Origin: a virus
Strand: one strand, 5' to 3'
Length of the DNA stretch: 21,236 bases
Virus record (IMG/VR): IMGVR_UViG_3300036781_000527
Coordinates: 1 to 21,236 of that record
A program made the translations under genes and the position numbers. Each line of letters begins with the position of its first letter. The first letter of the stretch is position 1. The notes beneath the pieces are model-generated. The model did not search any database and had not been told where the DNA came from. It saw only the letters and a list, made by a program, of their open reading frames with translations. This document shows, piece after piece, positions 9,701 through 14,995 of the stretch.

Positions 9701-10590
9701 TTCGACTGGGCAACCGTGGACTGGCTGGTCGCCTTGTCGGTGACGGCCTGCTCGCGGACCTCCCGGGTGCTATCCAGGATGGACGACGTGTCGGCGTTCT
9801 TTGTATCGACGCCGAAGGTGCGGGCCTGCGATGTTTCGACCCGGGCCTGGCTCTCCTCGTTCTTGCGCCGTTCGGTCTCAGCAGCGGCGGCCTGCTTGCG
9901 GGCCTCGTTACTCAGGAAGTTCTGCGTGGACTGGTTGTCGCGCCGATCAGCGTCGCGCTGCCGGGTGACCGCATCCTGATCGGACCTCTGGGCTGCCTCG
10001 GCACGCTTCTGATCGGCTGCACTCTTGGATTGCTCGCGCTGGTCCTGGAACTTCTGCTGAGTGTTGGCCAGTTTCTGTTCGTGCTGATCGGTGGCCTGCT
10101 CACGCTGCTGGAACGTTTTACGCTCCGCGGCCTGCCGCTTCTGTTCTGCCTTTCCCGCGTCCTGCTCGGCGGAGTCGGAGTCCTGCCGGCGGCGCTCACG
10201 CCGCTTCTGCTGGGCGTCGAGTTCGTCCTGGCGGGCCTTCCGGCGGATCGCCTCGGCTTTGGCCTCTTCGACCGTCTGCCGTTTGGTCGCCTCGGTGTTC
10301 TCGTTGATCGCGGCGGTGTCATTCTTGACCGCGCTGGTCGCGTCCGCCGTAGTAGAACGAGCCCGCCGATTCGCATCCTGCGCAGCGCTGTTCTCGCCGA
10401 GGGCCTTGTTCTGCTTTTTGTAGGCATCTGTAACACTGTCGGCGCTCTTCGCCCGTGCCTTACTGAATTCACCCTCGGAATCCTTGAGGGCTTTCAGTTT
10501 CGCGCGGGCGGCGGCGAGTTCCTCGGCCAGGCCGGCCTGGTCGACGAGGATGCGAAGAATGACGTGGCGTACTACATCGTTGAGTGCCAT
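3778..10590 (-). CDS. Tape measure protein (2270 residues)
   Basis: It starts at ATG 10588-10590, 26 bases after the chaperone stop, with GGGAGG and GGGG stretches upstream. Residues 15-390 are a long Gln/Glu/Arg/Ala coiled coil. Residues about 525-595 are strongly hydrophobic (LIVAVIAALGPLAAILGAVG onward). A second coiled coil spans about 604-785. Residues about 790-1150 are Phe/Trp-dotted helix. Residues about 1180-1760 are a Pro/Gly/Thr/Arg-rich low-complexity insert. Two Gly/Ala-rich hydrophobic stretches follow at about 1815-1850 and 1863-1900, then an aromatic repeat section at about 1950-2125. The C-terminal WVTPGEMVIRR is a common tape measure ending. This protein sets tail length and is ejected early during infection; at about 1.5 angstrom per residue it predicts a tail near 340 nm. 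I see no peptidase or transglycosylase motif. Confidence 0.95.
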   Translation of the reverse strand: MALNDVVRHVILRILVDQAGLAEELAAARAKLKALKDSEGEFSKARAKSADSVTDAYKKQNKALGENSAAQDANRRARSTTADATSAVKNDTAAINENTEATKRQTVEEAKAEAIRRKARQDELDAQQKRRERRRQDSDSAEQDAGKAEQKRQAAERKTFQQREQATDQHEQKLANTQQKFQDQREQSKSAADQKRAEAAQRSDQDAVTRQRDADRRDNQSTQNFLSNEARKQAAAAETERRKNEESQARVETSQARTFGVDTKNADTSSILDSTREVREQAVTDKATSQSTVAQSNASASQSREAAAASREAVAEEQRLTAETSRQNRALTEQETLRQRRVATTRQTKALENDITRASQQGELLEQRIAAAAEARARAAEREAKSKQSKQTVIGSIGSVVSDVAVGVGRSVLSAPKASARRAATTAANTTEFDEIERKATTVTGRVEKLFGDLGKRISRSVGDGAEDAASKLGKITQQVRGYIDSVNRPRQGGSGNSLFSDLISNFNTMGNKLTGVLQNGTSHLISFQSLIVAVIAALGPLAAILGAVGAAALALASNIGALAGGFAALPGLIGAAIAGFGALAIVMKPLSNIFSAYSAAQKEATQTTNAARDAANDYKIALDNQQQAYIDYKRAQADAPRAEQALKDARKDATRQLEDYTTALKKLRFEQEGASLDVESAEQQARRAMADPTASSLDRREALHNVQGALFDQSDQATQAKRTREDASEAFAKGVDGADEVVQANRNVEDSARKIDLAYLQWQKDITATQKAQRDAAAGGSAAATLAADLAKLPPQTRKVTQAILDLMNGPYKKMRDQLSENIFGPISGETGKFADLLDELSTFLQPASVAIGRFAQNALDLFTNPDWKAFFAAQGEKSGDIIAKLGDAALAAANGFKAIVEVARPFTDFVVDGIVGMAKGFDSVFNDKNSKGREDLVWFLSITQKRMSELWPVIKNFAAGIGGFFKALNQPTGGKDDFTTWFNKGLLNASANFKKLGEQAQDPNGGFQKWLKNVKPLLHDVVGFISSAAGFIGKLFSDNRNMSEASSLLKAISTQWLPKLDDIFGKLSSSGLVSKLGAAIGGIFEGLNKFFDHGGTTALSIFGSTLEWAGGLLSKIASVVEWIGKNVPFATDAFKVLGGAIALIFGAALVAKISGFTALITNLIKAAKGIGNIAGSIGDTGGETRPGRAKSYLQGKVDSAKDKALLRPSGTSAERRNLRKDTKKAKKAGSTGRSGSARPTVSPTGHDGATSGVLPYLSRMEVLLKEIAINTGRISRGGTGGSGGTGGGDDKPRPGGPGGGGGARPGDNTTSNRRSRTTQIPKRPTSRLDPIDFGPTSLDEGIDPNSAEGKAARTKAAKEARTRRVVRGSTPLGKLESQVADELGTAVPTPVSTPTPAKQSRVRRVTKSFGRGLSALGGALYPTPATQPILGPVEGPELGTHDTSQGSRTFEPYDISQVPAQRTYPQGLPDYATSYSTVPDNYKAPTRTGKKQTIPGLQDSYTVPLPPQQRDARGKVLPRNTPLPTGTFDDYTVARPPAASEAYNVYEPTADPYKAPTRTGKTQVIPGLQDRYTVAKPAQQRGPGGRMAATAPIKHPFRPLDLPEYKPASVATPSRATRVRKGLLGGLGAVGRAVGAPFLSGGNDLGAIGTGSLLSGRTATGSGGLGDEAEYEEGYVSGYDAALGQAGGGQQLSGLPDRDKEKKPGKKARRGLSSVEDELDDVGKSSGKKGSLLSRVFSRGKGGKAAGLADAALSEGEDVLDDVAGSKGGKGGSLLSRIFRGGKAGKAAGVAEEGIEDVAKLGGSKLGLVGRLGGGLARGAVGGIGGIVAGAAASLGGDYLINKFVKSDKDKGSLQRGLGAVAQGAGIGATIGSVIPGVGTVVGGAVGGAIGGVYSLFKDKNLRDFVEKKLANIGSLIADGFKGALSGIADFVKFLGSKIGGFFSSLGGLALKAGKAVLHGFEDFLKFWFVTLPATVLKFLFVTLPGYALKGVEFLLKAYLAFLKFWYIDLPLKVLGFFTKTLPGLALQGWKWLKSTLLDPFINWIEEIPGFFTKTIPGWFSSVGTWFGKHVKDPITDFFTKTIPGFFTDKLPAAFGKIGTFLKNALITPFTNFFAAMGKHEFVYWLSHPGEILSNLKTAFIDRKMSGGLIQGVFQGVEDKALSWVTPGEMVIRRSKVEEPGAKMFLQDFNERGMESLYKGLSAATAPQVMSMVSPDAQELTGRVPTVVNNTVNHAPVMGDVTINNPVREKSEATLRRQIHIAAIRHRR
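4220..4740 (-). repeat. Aromatic 'FFTKTIPG' repeat section of the tape measure
   Basis: Residues about 1950-2125 repeat an aromatic/leucine-proline unit: FWFVTLPATV, FLFVTLPGYAL, FWYIDLPLKV, FFTKTLPGLAL, FFTKTIPGWF and FFTKTIPGFF. Spacing is about 15-30 residues. Regularly placed aromatic residues are a known feature of tape measure proteins, where they are thought to face the tube lumen or form the helical bundle. Here the DNA of the FFTKT copies is also similar, suggesting unit duplication. Confidence 0.75.
5895..6155 (-). repeat. Direct repeat pair in tape measure low-complexity insert
   Basis: Two units read YKAPTRTGK then Q-I/V-IPGLQD-YTV-P-QQR. They begin near 6150 (residue about 1480) and near 5937 (residue about 1552). 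The DNA copies, for example TCTTGCCGGT at 6114 and 5901, are offset by 213 bases, exactly 71 codons. Further YTV/Y-rich half-copies lie between them. The stretch is Pro/Thr/Tyr-rich and probably disordered. Confidence 0.75.
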
Positions 10591-10616
10591 GACGTACGCC
10601 CCGCCTCCCTATTTCT

Positions 10617-11101
10617 TTAGTGCCCTGCCCAGCGGCGCGGGGAGCCGAAGCTCATCATGAACCGCTCGAAACTGGCGTCTCCGTTATCGACCTCGGACGG
10701 TGCCTCGGGATCGAAGGGGCCGCTCTTTGCCGGGGTGGTGGCTTCCTGCTCCGGCGGGTCACCGATTGACTTCGCCGCATCCAGAAGTGGATTCACTGCG
10801 CCGGCCGATTCAACGGGCACCGTGGCCGCAATGAACACGGCCAACGTTTTGGTCTGCCATTTCAGCCAATGCTGGCGCTCCCAACGTGAGTAATGCTGTC
10901 GTTCTCGGACAGCAGCGACGCATTGACGGATTCGACCGAGCGGGAGCGCGAAGATGTCCTCGTCTTTCCACCCGTATTCCGACGAGAGGAGGTCGAAGGC
11001 GCGGGAGATTCCGCCGAGGACGGAGAGGTCGACGTCTTCGGGCTCGGGGACACCGACACCTGCCCGGTCTTCTCGGCCAGCTTGAACATGCTGGCCAGGC
11101 G
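10617..11101 (-). CDS. Tail assembly chaperone, frameshifted C-terminal part (T-like)
   Basis: This is the -1 frame continuation of the chaperone gene and ends at TAA 10617-10619. Reading from the slip at 11102-11108 it adds about 161 residues, making a fusion of about 310 residues. After a short bridge it reads LGGISRAFDLLSSEYGW, then DIFALPLGRI, and WQTKTLAVFIAAT. These are the usual landmarks of the T half of siphovirus chaperones: a YGW loop, then a helix ending in a tail-assembly W-Q-T/R motif. The last 60 residues are acidic and Pro-rich. In lambda the GT fusion holds the tape measure and recruits tube subunits, and is absent from the mature virion. The same frame is open up to 11279, but the part above the slippery site is an Arg-rich shadow and no start with a ribosome site is visible. 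Confidence 0.88.
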
Positions 11102-11548
11102 TTTTCCCAGTGCCTGAATGTCGGCGGACTCGCGTTTGACGATGGCCTCGATGATCGTGACGATGTCGTCGAGTTCGGGGTTCTCCAGCTCCGCGTCGAG
11201 GGCTTCCCACAGCATGGTGTTGCGCTCGACGTCCTGCTTGTTCAGGCCGCGACGCTCGATCAGCCCGACCGGATAGCACATGGAACGGATGAACTCGATG
11301 GTCTCGTCCTCGGCGTCCGGGATGGACATGACGACCACCGACAGCAGCCGACCCATGAACTCGTCGGTGTCAACGTCTTCGAGGTCGAAGATGCCGGAGT
11401 CCCGCAGCCCCGGCAGGGCGCCGTGCGTGACGATCCGCAACAGCTTGAAGAATTGGCGGGCTTTCAACGACTCCAGCTGGACCGTCATCCCGGACCGCAA
11501 CCTGGCGGTCTCCGGAATCGGGTCCAGCTGATCGAGTTCGTTCGCCAT
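10862..11548 (-). CDS. Tail assembly chaperone, frame-0 product (G-like)
   Basis: This 228-residue product starts at ATG 11546-11548, with GGAGG five bases upstream. Residues 1-150 form the conserved-looking part: LKARQFFKLLRIVTHGAL, FMGRLLSVVVMSIPDAED and WEALDAELENPELDDIVTII, typical of the helical G-type chaperone. It lies between the tail tube and tape measure genes, the invariant place for this gene. At codons 147-149 the frame passes through the slippery heptamer. Ribosomes that do not slip continue for about 79 codons through a Ser/Thr/Pro/Arg-rich tail (TSTSPSSAES, RSRSVESVNAS) that looks unconserved. The unusually long overlap means the unshifted protein carries an extra tail not usual for short G proteins. 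The role is to coat the tape measure during tail assembly. Confidence 0.9.
   Translation of the reverse strand: MANELDQLDPIPETARLRSGMTVQLESLKARQFFKLLRIVTHGALPGLRDSGIFDLEDVDTDEFMGRLLSVVVMSIPDAEDETIEFIRSMCYPVGLIERRGLNKQDVERNTMLWEALDAELENPELDDIVTIIEAIVKRESADIQALGKRLASMFKLAEKTGQVSVSPSPKTSTSPSSAESPAPSTSSRRNTGGKTRTSSRSRSVESVNASLLSENDSITHVGSASIG
11102..11108 (-). promoter_or_regulatory. Programmed -1 frameshift slippery site (GGGAAAA)
   Basis: The minus strand reads CTG GGA AAA CGC in frame 0, so the heptamer G GGA AAA fits the X XXY YYZ rule. A slip of one base gives GGG AAA ACG and enters exactly the frame that encodes the T-like half. The lambda G-T site has the closely related GGGAAAG. Placement about 150 codons into the chaperone gene is typical. 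I did not find an unambiguous stimulatory hairpin by eye. Confidence 0.9.
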
Positions 11549-11599
11549 TGTGGCCTCCAGGGCTCCTAGCGACAGCTATGGAATTGAGAAAGGAAACCG

Positions 11600-12160
11600 T
11601 CAGACCGCGGGACGGTTGATGAGCCGGCCGATCGCGCGAGTGGTCAGCGGAGTGCCGATCTCGTCCTTGTCGGACATGACGGCGCGGCCGGTGTAGTTCA
11701 GGAGCAGGCCACTCTTGTAGGACGGGCCGTCGAAGGAGAACGGGCCGAACTGCACCTTGTACAGGACAAAGTCCAGGGTGCGGATCTCACCGTCTTTGTC
11801 CTTGGCCGGAACACGCACGAGCATCGGCCGGACCGGCTGGTTCAGCGACGTCTCTTCCCACAGCGGCAGGCTGTAGTAGTCGCTCGCGCCCGTACCCGAA
11901 GAAGTGACCGTCGAGCCCGAGAGAAGAGCGATCGTGTCGAAGGGCACATAGCCCGACTGAATGGTCACGGTCGCGTAGTTGAACCAGAACCAGGACGACA
12001 GAACAGCGTCGTCACCGGTGTTGTCGTAGTTACCCGTGTCCACCGCGATAGTGCCGGTACGCACACCGTAGATATCGCCGGCGGACTCTTCAGCGCCGGT
12101 GGTGCCGTTCAGGATCCCGGCGTGGGTAAGAGAAAAGCCTTCAACCGTAGTGCTAGTCAC
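11600..12160 (-). CDS. Major tail (tube) protein
   Basis: This 186-residue protein starts at GTG 12158-12160; AAGGG lies nine bases upstream, in the 54-base gap after the cysteine protein. The sequence is beta-rich with few charged residues: YGVRTGTIAVDTGNYDN, WFWFNYATVTIQSGYVPFD, YYSLPLWEE, TLDFVLYKVQFGPFSFDGP and GLLLNYTGRAVMS. Length, strand content and placement directly before the frameshifted chaperone fit a siphovirus tail tube protein, which stacks in hexameric rings around the tape measure. The YKVQFGPFSFDG segment resembles the outer hairpin near the C terminus of actinophage tube proteins. It is the only likely tube candidate in the window. Confidence 0.88.
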   Translation of the reverse strand: MTSTTVEGFSLTHAGILNGTTGAEESAGDIYGVRTGTIAVDTGNYDNTGDDAVLSSWFWFNYATVTIQSGYVPFDTIALLSGSTVTSSGTGASDYYSLPLWEETSLNQPVRPMLVRVPAKDKDGEIRTLDFVLYKVQFGPFSFDGPSYKSGLLLNYTGRAVMSDKDEIGTPLTTRAIGRLINRPAV

Positions 12161-12214
12161 GCTGACACACCCTTTTCACGGCGCGGACGGGTCAACGTGT
12201 CTAATCGGACGGAC

Positions 12215-12502
12215 TTATCTCAAGGCTTGGCCGATCGCGCAGCACTGCTGATCGTGGCTACAGGTCCGATACCGGCACATCCAGATCTCTTCGACCCGGG
12301 TATTTACCAGCTCGCCAACGAAATTGAAGCTGTGGTACACGCGGACAAAGTCGTTCGTCCGTCGGCGAATCGCTTTCGCGCAGTCGGTACACGTGAACTC
12401 GATGAGGTTATTGGGCAGGTATTTGCCGAACTCTTCGCCGAGCTTGAGCTTCGTGAATAGCTTCTGCGGGCCGACCGGGCAGCGCACCTCGACGGTGTTC
12501 AC
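12215..12502 (-). CDS. Small cysteine-containing (zinc-ribbon-like) phage protein
   Basis: This 95-residue protein starts at GTG 12500-12502, overlapping the glycosyltransferase stop as GTGA; a longer frame to 12628 lies inside the glycosyltransferase. It begins VNTVEVRCPVGPQKLFTKLK. It then has LIEFTCTDCAKAIRRRTNDF, with a CxxC pair, and ends MCRYRTCSHDQQCC. The layout (RCP...K-L/F, then CxxCxKxxRR, then RVxHxF) is the form of a small zinc-ribbon protein often found in actinophages, sometimes compared with Mu Com. Only one Cys is in the first knuckle position (RCPVG), so a complete four-ligand site would need the C-terminal cysteines. Translational coupling to the glycosyltransferase suggests a linked role. 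Function is unknown; DNA or RNA binding is a guess from the fold. Confidence 0.75.
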   Translation of the reverse strand: MNTVEVRCPVGPQKLFTKLKLGEEFGKYLPNNLIEFTCTDCAKAIRRRTNDFVRVYHSFNFVGELVNTRVEEIWMCRYRTCSHDQQCCAIGQALR

Positions 12503-13593
12503 AGCAGGACGGCCTCCTCCTGCGCGCGTGCCTTCGCCACCCGGTACTTGTGCAGGACCCGTTCGCCGCGCTCGTCGAGTTCGCCGACTTTGTCCATCAA
12601 CCGGTCGATAACTTTCGGCCAGGAACACATGTTGGGGATGATGTTGGCGGCCAGGTCACCCTTGCGTTCCAGCTCAGAACGATGCTGGTAGCAGTGGATC
12701 ATCAGCTGCTTGAGGTGGTCCTTGCTGGCCTTGGCCCACTGACACTGCGGCCGGCTCTTGAGCAGCGGCTCCAGTTTGTAGTCCAGCGGGTAGGCGTAGG
12801 CCGAGGAAAGCCATTGGGTGTGCCCGCCCCAGTTGGTGCCGATCACGGTGCCGCCGGTGGACAGCATCTCCAGGGCCGGCAGGTTCTTGCCTTCGCCCCG
12901 GCTCGGAGCGAGCAGGACATGGTTGGCGGTGTAGAACTCACGCATGGTGTGCTCGGGCCACACGTCGTAGTAGAGGTGCAGGCCGGGCACGAGGTCCTGC
13001 ATCTTGGAATGCAGGCCGGGGGTGACGGTCTTGACGTGCAACTCGATGTCGAGTTCGGGCTGCTCCTCCCGCAGCTCCCGGAACGCGTCGATCGCCACGA
13101 ACGGGTCCTTGCGGGGGCCGAGCGCGCCGACCATGCAGAACCGCAGGGTCTTGGCGTGCCAGTCGCGGTGCTGCTGCGGCCATTTGCGCGGCCAGTACCC
13201 ACCCTGGACGGTGGCCGCGTTCGTGCTGACATACGGGTCCAGCCCGGTGGTGGTCACACTGTCGTAGCCGACGACCAGGTCGTAGTCCTTGAGCCGCTTA
13301 CGCAGACTGGACCGGCCGTCGCAGTTGTCCAGCGTGGTCATCTCCCACATCGTGTGGGCCACGGTGACTACCGAGTTCGTCCTGGCGCTGCGACTGATCC
13401 CCAGGTTCGGCGGATCCCAGTGATGCAGCAGCATGTCGAACGGCGCGTCGAGCCGCTTACACAACAGCTCGGCCACCTCGGGTGGCAGCGGAGCCTGCAC
13501 GGCGGCCGGGTCGAGGTAGACGTCCACCCCGGCCTGAATGAAGGCTTGTGCGAGACCGATTCCGTCTCCGCCGTAACCGCTGTGCGGATTCAC
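12499..13593 (-). CDS. GT-B fold glycosyltransferase (GT4-like) in the tail operon
   Basis: The 364-residue frame from GTG 13591-13593 encodes a retaining GT-B glycosyltransferase of GT4 type. The N-terminal domain has SGYGGDGIGLAQAFIQAGVD, the glycine-rich loop after the first strand. MVGALGPRKDP and DIELHVKT mark the start of the C-terminal Rossmann domain. SRGEGKNLPALEMLSTGGT contains the E-x7-E motif (E234 and E242 in this numbering) that binds the nucleotide-sugar donor, followed by NWGGHTQWL. The first beta strand is missing with the GTG start; an in-frame CTG at 13617 restores it as (M)KLLLKSPV and has a better ribosome site, so the true product is probably 372 residues. Donor and acceptor are unknown. 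Its location between tail terminator and tube genes suggests glycosylation of virion proteins, as known in some mycobacteriophages. Confidence 0.9.
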   Translation of the reverse strand: MNPHSGYGGDGIGLAQAFIQAGVDVYLDPAAVQAPLPPEVAELLCKRLDAPFDMLLHHWDPPNLGISRSARTNSVVTVAHTMWEMTTLDNCDGRSSLRKRLKDYDLVVGYDSVTTTGLDPYVSTNAATVQGGYWPRKWPQQHRDWHAKTLRFCMVGALGPRKDPFVAIDAFRELREEQPELDIELHVKTVTPGLHSKMQDLVPGLHLYYDVWPEHTMREFYTANHVLLAPSRGEGKNLPALEMLSTGGTVIGTNWGGHTQWLSSAYAYPLDYKLEPLLKSRPQCQWAKASKDHLKQLMIHCYQHRSELERKGDLAANIIPNMCSWPKVIDRLMDKVGELDERGERVLHKYRVAKARAQEEAVLL

Positions 13594-13614
13594 AGGAGAC
13601 TTGAGAAGAAGTTT

Positions 13615-13629
13615 CAGGGTTCAGCCCTC
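13615..13629 (-). promoter_or_regulatory. Ribosome site and likely CTG start of the glycosyltransferase
   Basis: On the minus strand GAGGG (13629-13625) is followed after seven bases by CTG (13617-13615). This frame joins the glycosyltransferase without a stop and lies three bases after the tail terminator TGA (13623-13621). The GTG at 13593 has only a pyrimidine-rich leader (CTTCTTCTCAAGTCTCCT) and no ribosome site. No ATG, GTG or TTG exists in between. Confidence 0.6.
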
Positions 13630-14115
13630 GACGACGGCGTAGGACACCTGCAGCCGCACGAGGCCGTCACCGTCAGGGACGACGATGATCGTCGGCTCGG
13701 TCAGCCGGGTACTGGTGATGACCCGCAACCCGCCGAACATGACGGCGTCACCGCCGGTGCGATGCAGGAACCGGTCGAAGACCTTGTAGACGGCGAAACA
13801 GCGCCGCATGACCTCGTTCAGGTCGGTGGCGTTGTGGCCGGCGTCCCGCATCGGATCGGCCCAGATGTTCAACGTCAACCGGGGAAAGCGCAGCGTGTTG
13901 TGCAGGTTCGCGCCGGCCCAGCCGCCCTCGTTGGACAGCACGGCGCAGGTCGTGCTGGTGCCCTCGATCTCCCCCACCGTGCGGTACTGGAAGATCCCTG
14001 GGGTGCTCTGCCCGTCGATGATGTAGCTGCTGACCGCGTCCCGGCAGTCGGGCTGGGCCAGCAGGTACTTCACGGCGCCGGAGACGATGTCGTCGGCGGT
14101 GATCGGGGCTGTCAC
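13621..14115 (-). CDS. Tail terminator protein (minor tail U-like)
   Basis: This 164-residue protein starts at GTG 14113-14115, overlapping the previous stop by four bases (GTGA); a longer frame to 14238 is inside the previous gene. The sequence begins VTAPITADDIVSGAVKYLLA and includes FPRLTLNIWADPMRD, then EVMRRCFAVYKVFDRFLHR, and ends LVRLQVSYAVVEG. The pattern of an N-terminal helix, a central 'RLTLxIWADP' strand and a closing 'VxLQVSYxVxxx' strand fits siphovirus tail terminators, which cap the finished tube and join it to the neck. Position after the gp10-like gene is as expected. Its stop is followed by the glycosyltransferase instead of directly by the tube gene. Confidence 0.85.
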   Translation of the reverse strand: MTAPITADDIVSGAVKYLLAQPDCRDAVSSYIIDGQSTPGIFQYRTVGEIEGTSTTCAVLSNEGGWAGANLHNTLRFPRLTLNIWADPMRDAGHNATDLNEVMRRCFAVYKVFDRFLHRTGGDAVMFGGLRVITSTRLTEPTIIVVPDGDGLVRLQVSYAVVEG

Positions 14116-14576
14116 AGGCCGCCTCGCTCGGGGTGCGGTGTGTTGACGCCTCGCGAGAAGTACGACGTGACCGGCCCGAGCATGTCGTCCTCGATGGGGA
14201 CGCCCTGGCTGAACCCGCCGAACTCGTCCGGCGTCCACCCGACCCGCTTGAAGAACGAGTGCGACGGTGGCCCGCCGTGCCGGGGGCTGGTGCCGAAGAA
14301 CTCGCTGGCCGCGTACTTCACCGGGTTCTTCACCCCGCCGGACTCGCCGCCGACGCTGATCTCCGCCTCGAACTCACGTCCGCCGGCCCGCAGGATGTCG
14401 AGCTTGGCCGACTCGCGCAGGCTGCCGGTCTCGATGTGGATGTCGTTGACGACTGTCTGGTGGGCCATGGTGACCACGCCGGCGAAGTGCAGCAGGTCGT
14501 CGGTGGTGAACCCGGCCTGCAGGCGTGACAGTTCCAGGTCGGCGCACCGGATGTCCCACTCGTACTTCTCGTCCAT
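14112..14576 (-). CDS. HK97 gp10-like tail completion/neck protein
   Basis: This 154-residue protein starts at ATG 14574-14576, overlapping the previous stop as TGATG. It begins MDEKYEWDIRCADLELSRL. It continues with VVNDIHIETGSLRESAKLDI, then FEAEISVGGESGGVKNPVKY and AASEFFGTSPRHGGPPSHSF. In the HK97 gp10-like family a helix is followed by 'xxTGxLRxSxxxxx' and then a 'YAxxxExGT' segment; both are present here in diverged form. The family works at the head-tail joint during tail completion. Position between head-closure and tail terminator is standard. The start is fixed by the overlap. Confidence 0.85.
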   Translation of the reverse strand: MDEKYEWDIRCADLELSRLQAGFTTDDLLHFAGVVTMAHQTVVNDIHIETGSLRESAKLDILRAGGREFEAEISVGGESGGVKNPVKYAASEFFGTSPRHGGPPSHSFFKRVGWTPDEFGGFSQGVPIEDDMLGPVTSYFSRGVNTPHPERGGL

Positions 14577-14995
14577 CAGTTGTCCGCCCGCAGAAGGTTG
14601 GGTTGAAAGTTCTGGCTGACCTCGATGACCTGAACTTCCATGTGGTGCGCGGCAGCTCCGTAGCCCTGCGCGACGTCAGGCATCACCCGGGTCTCGAACG
14701 TGCCCTGGAACGGGCCGTCGATGATGTGGAACCGGTCGCCGGAGCGGATCTCGCCAGTCGGGTCGAAGATCATCAGCCCGACCCGGTCCGGGGCGCGGCC
14801 GGCGACCAGCGGCATCGGCTGGTCCTTGCCGGGCCGCTGGAAGACCAGGTCGATCCGGCACATCAACTCACCCGGCACGGCGAGGTAGGGGTCGACGACG
14901 GCCTCGATCTTCTGCCAGGTCTGGGTGGCGGCCCCGTCGGTCACCTGAACCCCCAACCTCAGGACCTCAACCCGGGTGTTGTAAAGCCAGCGCAT
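14576..14995 (-). CDS. Head closure (stopper) protein
   Basis: This 139-residue protein starts at ATG 14993-14995, overlapping the adaptor stop as TGATG; the frame reaches 15163 but that part lies inside the adaptor gene and is Arg/Gly-rich shadow. It begins MRWLYNTRVEVLRLGVQVTD and has VDPYLAVPGELMCRIDLVF, then GLMIFDPTGEIRSGDRFHII and FETRVMPDVAQGYGAAAHH. The order 'N-terminal strand with R-V-E-V, then P-x-G-E/L..R.D..F, then D..GDRF' matches short head-closure proteins of the SPP1 gp16/HK97 gp7 type, which plug the portal-adaptor channel after packaging. The role is inferred from this pattern and from position. Confidence 0.8.
   Translation of the reverse strand: MRWLYNTRVEVLRLGVQVTDGAATQTWQKIEAVVDPYLAVPGELMCRIDLVFQRPGKDQPMPLVAGRAPDRVGLMIFDPTGEIRSGDRFHIIDGPFQGTFETRVMPDVAQGYGAAAHHMEVQVIEVSQNFQPNLLRADN

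Noticed and set aside
7306-10620. Plus-strand open frame of 1104 codons opposite the tape measure gene
   Set aside because: It is a mirror of the strongly GC3-biased, repeat-rich tape measure frame; its Leu/Val/Gly/Arg-rich product has no recognisable domain and no ribosome site was seen.
10617-11279. Independent start at 11279 for the T-like chaperone half
   Set aside because: The part above the slippery site is Arg/His-rich out-of-frame sequence; the heptamer explains expression better.
12550-14619. Plus-strand open frame of 689 codons across glycosyltransferase, tail terminator and gp10-like genes
   Set aside because: It crosses several well-supported minus-strand genes and is explained by codon bias on the opposite strand.
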